5,259 bases of DNA from Deltaproteobacteria bacterium (lineage in GTDB: Bacteria; Desulfobacterota; Desulfobacteria; Desulfobacterales; ETH-SRB1). The position numbers were made by a program, and so were the translations under genes. This document shows, one piece after another, positions 1 through 5,259 of this stretch. A model generated the notes under the pieces. The model searched no databases. It worked only from the letters and a program-made list of their open reading frames with translations, and was not told the origin of the DNA. Each line of letters opens with the position of its first letter. Positions within the stretch are counted from its first letter, which is position 1. The stretch is taken from positions 1 through 5,259 of the forward strand of contig JAJSZO010000187.1 of assembly GCA_030262795.1 (NCBI GenBank). Direction: 5' to 3'.

Positions 1-41
1 AACGTGAACAAAATATATAATATTTGGAGAAATCTATTATA

Positions 42-551
42 ATGTCAACACTTAATATTGTGACATATCCTGACAAATTTTTAAGACTGTCTGCTGCACC
101 TGTTAAAGATATAGCTGGAACTATTCAGAAGATGATTGAAGACATGGCTTACACAATGTATGAATCAAAGGGTGTCGGCCTGGCTGCAATACAGGTAGGG
201 TTCGATAAGAGCCTGATTGTCTATGATGTTTCTCAAGGTGAAGGGAAGAGATCCATTCAGGTTCTCATAAATCCCAAAATTATCGAAAGTCATGGTCGTA
301 TAACATCAGAAAAGGAGGGTTGTCTCAGTGTTCCGGATCTAAGGGCAGACGTAAAACGCGCTGAATCCGTACTTGTTGAAGGTTTTAATAGAGACGGAAA
401 TCCCAGGAGAATTGATGCTGAAGGACACCTTGCTATAGTCTTGCAACATGAAATTGATCATTTAAACGGGATCTTATTTATAGACCATCTAAGCGTATTA
501 AAAAAAGAACTTTATAAGAGACACATTAAAAAAAAAATAAGGGGGAAATAG
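42..551 (+). CDS. def: Peptide deformylase
   Basis: Metalloenzyme that removes the N-formyl group from nascent proteins at the ribosome exit, before methionine aminopeptidase acts. The 169-residue product has all three family motifs: GVGLAAIQ (residues 44-51), EGCLSVP (92-98, metal ligand Cys94) and QHEIDH (135-140, ligands His136 and His140, catalytic Glu137). Length is typical (about 165-180). I chose the ATG at 42 because GGAG at 26-29 lies 12 bases upstream and the protein then begins MSTLNIVTYPD, as family members do. An in-frame TTG at 24 would overlap that ribosome binding site and add six untypical residues. The stop codon overlaps the GTG start of fmt by one base, so the two are probably translationally coupled. 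The metal is likely Fe2+ from family knowledge; the sequence cannot show it. No promoter can be judged because the upstream region is cut by the window edge. Confidence 0.97.
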   Translation: MSTLNIVTYPDKFLRLSAAPVKDIAGTIQKMIEDMAYTMYESKGVGLAAIQVGFDKSLIVYDVSQGEGKRSIQVLINPKIIESHGRITSEKEGCLSVPDLRADVKRAESVLVEGFNRDGNPRRIDAEGHLAIVLQHEIDHLNGILFIDHLSVLKKELYKRHIKKKIRGK

Positions 552-1498
552 TGCGTAATCGAAAGCTCAAAATTATCTTTATGGGAACTCCCGAGTTTGC
601 TGTTCCTTCCCTAAAGGAATTAGACAAAAACCACTATGATGTAACATTAGTTGTAACTCAGCCTGATCGACCAAAGGGACGAGGCCGCAAAGTAATTCCT
701 TCTCCTGTTAAAGAAACTGCAATAAGTTTAGGATATGAAGTAATCCAGCCTGTATCTATTAAAACAGATAGTTTTAGAGAAATTATACGAAAGCATAAAC
801 CGGATATATTTGTTGTAGCAGCATATGGTCATATTCTCACAAAAGATATACTTGAAATTCCGGAAATAGGTTCAATTAACATTCATGCATCTCTACTTCC
901 GGAATATCGTGGCTCTGCACCAATCCAGTGGGCTATTATAAACAGGGAAAGAAAGACCGGAGTAACAACAATGTTTATGGATGAAGGGCTGGATACAGGA
1001 GATATACTTCTTTCCTCAAAATTAGAAATTGCTCCGGATGACACATCAGCAACGCTTCATGACCGTCTGGCAAAACTTGGTGCGTCTCTTCTTATAAAAA
1101 CAATAAAAAATATTGAGACTGAAGAGATAATGCCTATTCCTCAGGATCACAAAAAGGCTACATATGCACCATTACTTAAAAAGAACGATGGGCATATAAC
1201 TTGGAAAAAGTCTGCTGAAGATATTGAAGCATTTATACGAGGGATTACTCCATGGCCTGGTGCCTTTACGTTTTACGGCAATAAACGTCTCAAAATCTTT
1301 TCGGCCAGGCCGATCTTAACGGATAGCACTGTTGCTCCCCCTGGTACAGTAATAAAAGGCTTTACAGATGAACTCAGGATCGCAACGGGTAAAGGAACTC
1401 TGTCTATTTTAAAAATTCAGGGCGAATCAGGCAACCAGTTGTATATTAAAGACTTTTTGCGCGGATGCTCAATACCTCCCGGATCAATTTTAAACTGA
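551..1498 (+). CDS. fmt: Methionyl-tRNA formyltransferase
   Basis: Transfers a formyl group from 10-formyltetrahydrofolate to initiator Met-tRNA in the cytoplasm, making the substrate that deformylase later processes. The 315-residue length is normal. The N-terminal Rossmann-like catalytic domain (about residues 6-190) opens with FMGTPEFAVPSL and carries SLLPEYRGSAPI (114-125). The catalytic triad appears to be Asn110, His112 and Asp148 (in GLDTGD), with the same spacing as E. coli N106/H108/D144. The C-terminal OB-fold-like tRNA-binding domain (about 207-315) includes HITWKKSAEDIEAFIRGITP and ends in the usual DFLRG segment, so the 3' end looks intact. The GTG start at 551 overlaps the def stop (TAGTG) and has GGGGG at 541-545 five bases upstream. 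A second in-frame Met at residue 11 lies inside the conserved core and is not a credible start. The palindromic repeat begins at the base after the stop. Confidence 0.97.
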   Translation: MRNRKLKIIFMGTPEFAVPSLKELDKNHYDVTLVVTQPDRPKGRGRKVIPSPVKETAISLGYEVIQPVSIKTDSFREIIRKHKPDIFVVAAYGHILTKDILEIPEIGSINIHASLLPEYRGSAPIQWAIINRERKTGVTTMFMDEGLDTGDILLSSKLEIAPDDTSATLHDRLAKLGASLLIKTIKNIETEEIMPIPQDHKKATYAPLLKKNDGHITWKKSAEDIEAFIRGITPWPGAFTFYGNKRLKIFSARPILTDSTVAPPGTVIKGFTDELRIATGKGTLSILKIQGESGNQLYIKDFLRGCSIPPGSILN

Positions 1499-1604
1499 TA
1501 TAGGCTTTCAGATAATTAATTTCACTGCGTTATCAGTCGTCGACGTATAACCAATACGCCTTCCTCCTTCTGGCCTTGTGAAATTAATTATCTGAAAGCC
1601 TATA
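1499..1604. repeat. Palindromic repeat element between fmt and rsmB
   Basis: Arms at 1499-1525 and 1578-1604 are perfect 27-bp inverted complements (left arm begins TATAGGCTTTCAGATAAT), enclosing a 52-base centre. The centre has its own small hairpin (CGTAT at 1540-1544 pairing with ATACG at 1551-1555) and a GTCGAC palindrome. No reading frame of note lies inside. The element starts immediately after the fmt stop, and both ends read TATAGG/CCTATA, so a TA target duplication is possible but cannot be told apart from the arm itself. Such a long perfect palindrome fits a small non-autonomous palindromic mobile repeat (REP- or MITE-like). As RNA it would form a strong hairpin and could weaken read-through from fmt into rsmB or stabilise the def-fmt message. 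No U-run follows the right arm, so it is not a classical terminator. The repeat identity is inference. Confidence 0.8.
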
Positions 1605-1645
1605 GAATCGGTCAACCATTCACTCGACCAAATTCGGAACGAACT

Positions 1646-1649
1646 GGAG
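1646..1649 (+). promoter_or_regulatory. Ribosome binding site deciding the TTG start of rsmB
   Basis: GGAG (within CTGGAGC) ends eight bases before the TTG at 1658. It is the only good Shine-Dalgarno match near the 5' end of the frame and supports TTG as the rsmB initiation codon. It lies just outside the palindromic element. Confidence 0.6.
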
Positions 1650-1657
1650 CTATATTT

Positions 1658-3019
1658 TTGGATTATACACGCAATACTGCGTTATTTATATTAAATACTC
1701 TTGATAGAGGACAAAAAACTCTTGATAGAATATTAGACGAAGATATAACTGACAAAGAGCAATGTCTTTCAAAAAGAGATCGTGCTTTGGTTAATGCCCT
1801 GGTATACGGTGTTATCAGGCGGCGAGGTACGCTTGACTGGATAATAGACTATTTTTCCAATACCCGACTAAACGCAATAGATTCGAATATTTTAAATATT
1901 CTTCGTCTTGGACTCTTTCAGGTAATTTTTTTAGATAAAATACCGGTATCCGCTGCTGTAAATACATCTGTAGAAATGGCCAAGTCATCTACTTCGCCGA
2001 AAGTTGTTGGATTTGTGAATGCGGTATTGCGCAGTTCCGCGAAAGGTTATAAAAAAGTTCCCTTCCCTGATCGGAACAAAGATTCTGTAAAAGCATTGTC
2101 AACAGCAAAATCATTTCCGGAATGGCTGATAAAAAGATGGCTTGATTGTTTTGGCTTAAAAGAAACTGAAGTGCTCTGCGACGCAGTAAATAATATTCCC
2201 CCCATAACTGTACGTACAAATAATCTGAAAATTTCCCGCGACGATTTGATAAATAAACTCGAATCAGACGTAGAATTAATTGACTATACAAGTTATTCGC
2301 CGAATGGAATTTGTTTTTTCAAACCAAAACTGCCTGTTTCAAAAATGAAAGCATTTAAGAACGGCTGGTTTCAGGTTCAGGATGAAGCAGCCCAGCTTGT
2401 AACGTACCTTTTGAATCCACAACCAGGTGAAACCATTTTAGACGCCTGTGCAGGTTTGGGTGGAAAAACAGGCCATATTGCCCAGATGATGAAAAATAAA
2501 GGCAAAATTGTGGCCATGGATAAAAACAATGAAAAGCTTCTGCGGCATAAGTCTGAAATGAAACGACTGGGGATTTCAATTGTTCAAACCTGTATACACA
2601 ATATAAACAAACCTTTTGACAAAAATTATATTGATAGATTTGACCGGATTTTATTAGACGCACCTTGCTCGGGGTTAGGCGTTCTGAGGAGAAATCCGGA
2701 TATCAAGTGGTTAATGTCAAAAAAGAATTTAATACATTATAAAGAAAAACAGATGAGATTGCTTGATATTTTATCGCACCTTGTTAAACCTTCAGGCATT
2801 TTGGTTTATGCTGTATGCAGCACGGAACCTGAAGAAAATGAAGAAGTTATAAAAGTTTTTTTAAATAAACATCCTGAGTTTGTTGTTGAAAAAAAACCTG
2901 ATGGACTTCCTTTTAATATACGTTCTCTTGTTAATAAAAACGGATATCTTATAACTTTGCCACATATAAATAATATGGATGGTTTTTTTTCAGTTTGTTT
3001 AAGGAAAAAATTATCATAA
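1658..3019 (+). CDS. rsmB: 16S rRNA (cytosine-C5)-methyltransferase RsmB
   Basis: Methylates C5 of a 16S rRNA cytosine (C967 in E. coli numbering) using S-adenosylmethionine. The 453-residue product has an N-terminal NusB-like RNA-binding domain (about 1-130, with RDRALVNALVYGVIRRRGTLDW and the helix ending FVNAVLR). A linker follows, then a Rossmann-fold methyltransferase domain (about 235-453). Visible motifs: QVQDEAAQLV (239-248), SAM-binding motif I DACAGLGGKT (262-271, where DACAAPGGKT is more usual), DAPCSGLGVLRRNPDIKW (334-351) with Cys337 in motif IV, and YAVCSTEPEENE (384-395) with motif VI Cys387. These are the paired cysteines of the RsmB/NOL1/NOP2/Sun family. The C-terminal MDGFF (440-444) is also typical. 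Start is TTG with GGAG eight bases upstream; the protein begins MDYTRNTALFIL, as expected. It lies 53 bases after the palindrome and overlaps the next gene by 25 bases. RsmF/NOL1-like relatives usually lack the NusB domain, so RsmB is the better name. Confidence 0.95.
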   Translation: MDYTRNTALFILNTLDRGQKTLDRILDEDITDKEQCLSKRDRALVNALVYGVIRRRGTLDWIIDYFSNTRLNAIDSNILNILRLGLFQVIFLDKIPVSAAVNTSVEMAKSSTSPKVVGFVNAVLRSSAKGYKKVPFPDRNKDSVKALSTAKSFPEWLIKRWLDCFGLKETEVLCDAVNNIPPITVRTNNLKISRDDLINKLESDVELIDYTSYSPNGICFFKPKLPVSKMKAFKNGWFQVQDEAAQLVTYLLNPQPGETILDACAGLGGKTGHIAQMMKNKGKIVAMDKNNEKLLRHKSEMKRLGISIVQTCIHNINKPFDKNYIDRFDRILLDAPCSGLGVLRRNPDIKWLMSKKNLIHYKEKQMRLLDILSHLVKPSGILVYAVCSTEPEENEEVIKVFLNKHPEFVVEKKPDGLPFNIRSLVNKNGYLITLPHINNMDGFFSVCLRKKLS

Positions 3020-3981
3020 GACTATCAAAAATATCATTTTTCTTTATTTTATTTGTTCTAATTTTAACGGTAAGCGCCTATCTTACCTTAACGTTTATAA
3101 TTAAGAGTGAGGATAAGGTTGTCGTCCCTGATCTTGTTGGAAAGGATGTGGTGTTAATCCTCGAAATGCTGTCGGATCTTGGACTTAACACAAAGATTAA
3201 AGGGTCTGAGTACAGCAATAGCATACCAAAAAACCATGTGATTTTTCAGGAACCCGAACCTGGTTCTGAAATAAAAAAAAGACGTGATGTAAGAATTATT
3301 ATATCAAAAGGCACGAAAAAAATTTTGATGCCGAATTTAAAAGGACTTTCACTACAGCATGCTCGCTTAATTATAGAAGAAAATGGTTTGAGCCTGAACA
3401 AACTATCCAATACATATAGTAAGAATACAAAAAAAGACGAAATTATTTCTCAATTTCCTTCGCCTGGAATAATAATTAAGCGAGAAGCATTTGTAAACCT
3501 TCTCGTCAGCACAGGTATAAGGCCGAATATATATAAAATGCCTGATATTAAAGGGCAATCTCTTGAAGAAGCAATATCTTTAATTGAAAGTTTTAATCTT
3601 TTGCCCGGGGAGATAAAATTTCTTTTTATTGAAGAAAAAGCTGAAAATACAATTATCGACCAATTACCTTTATCGGGACATATAGTAATTGAGGGAACAC
3701 ATGTTAATATTACCATAAACAGGAAAGCAGGTAACAAAAACCATAAATATTTATGCAGCACAGAGGGCGTAACTCTTTTTAAATACAGGCTTAAATACGG
3801 ATTTTTAAAAAAACATATCCGTTTAAGATTAAACATCTTTGGAGTTTCAAATGATATTTTCGATAGTTTCATGGAACCCGGTGAAGAAATCTGGACTTTA
3901 ATTCCAAGAAATAAAGATGCAACTATTCTTCTGTATGAAGATGCCAGGCTAATTAAAACCGAAGTTTTTGACTCGTGGTAA
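2995..3981 (+). CDS. Membrane-anchored protein with three PASTA domains
   Basis: Function unknown. The 328-residue product has a short basic N-terminus, one hydrophobic segment (about 13-36) that should act as a signal anchor with the rest outside the cytoplasm, and three tandem PASTA domains: about 42-106 (VVVPDLVGKD), 109-174 (LMPNLKGLSL) and 180-243 (KMPDIKGQSL). Each has the (V/M)P(D/N)(L/I)xG opening and a QxPxxG-like segment near its end (QEPEPG, QFPSPG, QLPLSG). A C-terminal extension (about 249-328) matches nothing I recognise. PASTA domains usually bind muropeptides or lipid II in kinases and penicillin-binding proteins, but neither domain is here, so a cell-wall sensing or scaffolding role is inference. 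The TTG at 2995 is the only standard start between the in-frame stop at 2971 and the hydrophobic segment. It lies inside rsmB and lacks a good ribosome binding site; AAGGA occurs just after it at 3001-3005. Confidence 0.85.
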   Translation: MFKEKIIIRLSKISFFFILFVLILTVSAYLTLTFIIKSEDKVVVPDLVGKDVVLILEMLSDLGLNTKIKGSEYSNSIPKNHVIFQEPEPGSEIKKRRDVRIIISKGTKKILMPNLKGLSLQHARLIIEENGLSLNKLSNTYSKNTKKDEIISQFPSPGIIIKREAFVNLLVSTGIRPNIYKMPDIKGQSLEEAISLIESFNLLPGEIKFLFIEEKAENTIIDQLPLSGHIVIEGTHVNITINRKAGNKNHKYLCSTEGVTLFKYRLKYGFLKKHIRLRLNIFGVSNDIFDSFMEPGEEIWTLIPRNKDATILLYEDARLIKTEVFDSW

Positions 3982-4019
3982 TATTGTAACTACTTATATT
4001 CGGCGCAAAAATTTCCTAT

Positions 4020-4079
4020 AGGTTCGGGTAACCGATGCCTTTACCCGGAACCTGACCCCAAAAACCCGCGCGTTTTTTT
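4020..4079 (+). terminator. Candidate operon-end hairpin region after the PASTA gene
   Basis: AGGTTCGGGTAA (4020-4031) pairs with TTACCCGGAACCT (4041-4053), leaving one bulged G (4047) and a nine-base loop. About 20 bases downstream, AAAAAC (4060-4065) can pair with GTTTTT (4072-4077) within a run of seven T (4073-4079). The first hairpin is strong but lacks an adjacent U-run; the second has the U-run but a weak stem. Together they could end the def-to-PASTA transcript, which stops 38 bases upstream. The hairpin may instead be part of a mobile repeat. Confidence 0.4.
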
Positions 4080-4140
4080 CTTTAGCTATTTCAGAGCAAA
4101 ATTTTGCTTTTGCCAAGTGCTCATTGCTTTTGGGGCAGGT
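4050..4140. repeat. Imperfect inverted repeat abutting the crotonase fragment
   Basis: ACCTGACCCCAAAA (4050-4063) and TTTTGGGGCAGGT (4128-4140) are inverted complements except for one extra base in the left arm, giving a roughly 91-bp unit. The inside is AT-rich and contains the GCAAAATTTTGC palindrome at 4095-4106. No gene lies inside. The right arm ends nine bases before the recognisable crotonase homology begins, so the repeat marks the truncation point. It may be a small mobile element or the relic of one. Motifs of the GGGGTCAGGT type are, from memory, often seen next to IS200-like Y1 transposases; I could not check this. Confidence 0.45.
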
Positions 4141-4148
4141 GACCAGAT

Positions 4149-4628
4149 GCCTTAATCAACGGCTTTGCCTTGGGTGGAGGCCTTGAATTGGCTGAATCTT
4201 GTATGTTGAGAGTTGCAGTCACCTCTGCAAAACTTGGTCATCCAGAAGTCCGGATTGGTGCTGTTGCCGGCTGGGGAGGTACAACACGGTTACCTCGCCT
4301 CATTGGTAAAAGCCGAGCAGCGAAAATGCTTCTTACCGACAAAATGATAAATGCAAATGAAGCGCTTCAAATGGGTTTGGTTAATCGTGTCACTGAGCCA
4401 GAGATTATAAAAAGTGAAGGAGAAAAGTTAGTAAAAGAAATTATGCAAAATTCTCCCATTGCTGTAAGTCTCACTTGGGAGGCCGTTCGTAGAGGCTTGG
4501 ATTTGTCAATTGATGAATCAGCCAATTTGGGAGCAGACTATTTTGGTTTGATCGCCTCAACTGAAGATTTCAGAAAGGGAACCAAAGCATTTTTACAAAA
4601 ACAAACAGCAGAGTTTCAAGGCAACTAA
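4149..4628 (+). pseudogene. 5'-truncated enoyl-CoA hydratase (crotonase family)
   Basis: The C-terminal 60% of a crotonase-fold acyl-CoA enzyme (fatty acid or aromatic degradation). The frame opens after a TGA at 4140-4142, and recognisable homology starts with LINGFALGGGLELAESC, the oxyanion-hole strand. Both hydratase glutamates are present: the E in GGGLE (rat Glu144 equivalent) and the E in GHPEVRIG (Glu164 equivalent). GWGGTTRLPRLIGKSRA and a typical C-terminal helix ending EDFRKGTKAFLQKQ follow. Only about 159 residues remain of a usual 255-265, so roughly the first 100 are missing, including the CoA-binding A(F/A)xAGAD region and the first oxyanion-hole residue. No plausible start with a ribosome binding site precedes the homology; a TTG at 4170 is only the Leu of ALGGG. 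The frame downstream of the break is intact, which suggests recent truncation. It is probably a rearrangement or insertion remnant rather than part of the upstream operon. Confidence 0.85.
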
Positions 4629-4987
4629 TATGCTAAAATTAAACAATTTTGCAATGGGGTCACCCATTAAAGGGCCTGTCAAGAGAAAAAACAGCTCTCC
4701 CTCCGAAAAAATACACTTTTTTTCGCTTGTCCTCTCACTTTCGTTCCAGCACAGCCTCGCTTTATTGTCACCTTTTTTCGCACCTGTTATTTCTTTCTTA
4801 TCGGTTCCGGGTCAGCATTTCACTGATCCGCACAGTCACCCATCCGCAATGTCATTCAATTTTATTTTTTCTCTCATTATCTTTCTGGAATCATTATCTA
4901 AATTTTTTGCTTGACTTTTTTACTTTGCCATGAGAACCTAATAATACGCTATTGTTCCTATGTGAAAAAATGACAAAGGTTTAAGAA
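4629..4987. other. Gene-free, pyrimidine-rich stretch upstream of the transposase start
   Basis: No convincing gene here. The + strand is strongly pyrimidine-rich from about 4690 to 4920, and open frames in it encode low-complexity Ser/Phe/Leu-rich peptides in two overlapping frames, as expected by chance. Small hairpins are visible: AATGGG/CCCATT with a four-base loop (4653-4668), and CGGGTCAG/CTGATCCG with one G-U pair and a seven-base loop (4808-4830). An AT-only stem at 4635-4650 lies just after the crotonase stop. AAAGG at 4975-4979 is a fair ribosome binding site eight bases before the ATG at 4988. A TTGACT at 4911 has no well-spaced -10 partner. The stretch probably contains the left end and leader of the insertion sequence whose transposase begins at 4988, but the IS boundary is not visible because its right end is outside the window. 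Confidence 0.5.
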
Positions 4988-4993
4988 ATGGCA

Positions 4994-5001
4994 AATATTA
5001 T
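4994..5001. repeat. Left target-site duplication of the MITE
   Basis: AATATTAT directly left of the element's terminal GGC, identical to the copy at 5149-5156. It belongs to codons 3-5 of the interrupted transposase frame. Confidence 0.9.
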
Positions 5002-5148
5002 GGCTATGTTCGCGTTAAGTGTGGAAAAAAATAATCAAATTTTTTGAATAGCTGATATGTATCACTTTGAGCAATAGTTTACTGTATTGATAACCTATTG
5101 AAAAAACAGAAACTTTTTAGAAATTCCACACTTAACGCGAACATAGCC
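5002..5148. mobile_element. 147-bp MITE-like insertion with 25-bp terminal inverted repeats
   Basis: The ends at 5002-5026 (GGCTATGTTCGCGTTAAGTG...) and 5124-5148 are perfect 25-bp inverted complements. The 97-bp interior is AT-rich and codes for nothing evident. It has a second, imperfect inverted pair (TTTTTTGAATAG near 5040-5051, CTATTGAAAAAA near 5095-5106) and a TGATATGTATCA palindrome (5053-5064). The element is flanked by direct 8-bp copies of AATATTAT and interrupts an otherwise continuous reading frame. Together these show a transposition event by a non-autonomous element. Its 8-bp duplication and GG-starting ends should match an autonomous IS elsewhere in the genome; I cannot name that IS family with confidence. 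Confidence 0.92.
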
Positions 5149-5156
5149 AATATTAT
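5149..5156. repeat. Right target-site duplication of the MITE
   Basis: AATATTAT directly after the element's terminal GCC, identical to the copy at 4994-5001. Beyond it the transposase frame resumes (ATA TCA AAG). Confidence 0.9.
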
Positions 5157-5259
5157 ATCAAAGATAGATTCTGTTAAGATGCAGGAGATAATTACTTATA
5201 CAGAATACTTTCCAAATTTATCACGCAGAAATCTTGCAAATACTATCTGTGAGAATCTT

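Larger units (their letters stand above)
4988..5259 (+). pseudogene. Transposase gene start, interrupted by a MITE (partial, runs off the window)
   Basis: ATG at 4988 begins MANI and the frame is then broken by a 147-bp insertion. Excising the insertion and one target copy gives a continuous frame reading MANIISKIDSVKMQE, then a segment with FPNLSRRNLANTICENL near the window end. The pattern (F)PxLSRxxLAxTICExL resembles the N-terminus of IS transposases carrying a DUF4338-like N-terminal region. This assignment is from memory of the family, and only about 39 residues are visible. A ribosome binding site (AAAGG, 4975-4979) precedes the ATG. In its present state the ATG frame enters the element and stops at TGA 5045-5047 after 19 codons. 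The downstream frame stays open from 5071 through the element's right half, with a TTG at 5098 and an ATG at 5179, so a shortened product is conceivable. The catalytic part, if present, lies beyond the window. Confidence 0.6.

Noticed and set aside
16..21. TATAAT resembling a -10 promoter box before def
   Set aside because: Transcription from it would start at or within the ribosome binding site; any -35 box falls outside the window, and such AT-rich matches are expected by chance here.
24..41. TTG start at 24 for peptide deformylase
   Set aside because: It would overlap the GGAG ribosome binding site of the ATG at 42 and add residues not typical of the family.
1989..2291. Minus-strand open frame inside rsmB
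   Set aside because: Lies wholly opposite a well-conserved gene, and its product has no recognisable domain.
2355..2663. Second minus-strand open frame inside rsmB
   Set aside because: Opposite the conserved methyltransferase domain, with Cys/Tyr/Phe-rich unstructured-looking composition.
3450..3872. Minus-strand open frame of 140 codons inside the PASTA gene
   Set aside because: The plus-strand frame has clear PASTA repeats; the reverse product matches no family I know.
4653..4668. AATGGG/CCCATT hairpin as a terminator of the crotonase fragment
   Set aside because: Stem of only six pairs with no following U-run.
4630..4933. Two overlapping plus-strand frames of 94 codons each
   Set aside because: Both arise from the pyrimidine-rich tract, are low-complexity Ser/Phe/Leu/His peptides, lack a ribosome binding site and show no domain.
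4911..4947. TTGACT with TAATAA/TAATAC as a promoter for the transposase
   Set aside because: Spacing between the boxes is 22-25 bases, too long for a standard promoter.

Overview
The window looks like a chromosomal piece of an AT-rich anaerobic bacterium, most likely a member of the Desulfobacterota (Desulfobacterales-like). This guess rests on the gene order peptide deformylase, Met-tRNA formyltransferase, RsmB, then a small membrane-anchored PASTA protein with no kinase or penicillin-binding domain. It is inference, not a database result. All recognisable genes lie on the + strand.

The left part (1-3981) is a translation-maturation operon. def (42-551) and fmt (551-1498) overlap by one base and form the two halves of the N-formylmethionine cycle: Fmt formylates initiator Met-tRNA and Def removes the formyl group from new proteins. 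A 106-bp palindromic repeat (1499-1604) begins at the base after the fmt stop codon. rsmB (1658-3019, TTG start), a 16S rRNA m5C methyltransferase, follows. Its last 25 bases overlap the start of a three-PASTA-domain membrane protein (2995-3981, TTG start).

The right part (3982-5259) is mobile or decaying DNA. It holds a GC-rich hairpin and an imperfect inverted repeat (4020-4140), then directly a 5'-truncated enoyl-CoA hydratase/crotonase gene (about 4149-4628). A pyrimidine-rich stretch with no gene follows (4629-4987). Last comes the start of what looks like a transposase gene (from 4988), cut after its fourth codon by a 147-bp MITE-like element (5002-5148). That element has perfect 25-bp terminal inverted repeats and an 8-bp target duplication (AATATTAT). 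Removing the element and one target copy restores a continuous frame that runs off the window end.

I see no complete undescribed system. The best signals are the nested insertion in the transposase gene, the large perfect palindrome between fmt and rsmB, and the crotonase remnant abutting a repeat. There are no rRNA or tRNA genes and no CRISPR array.
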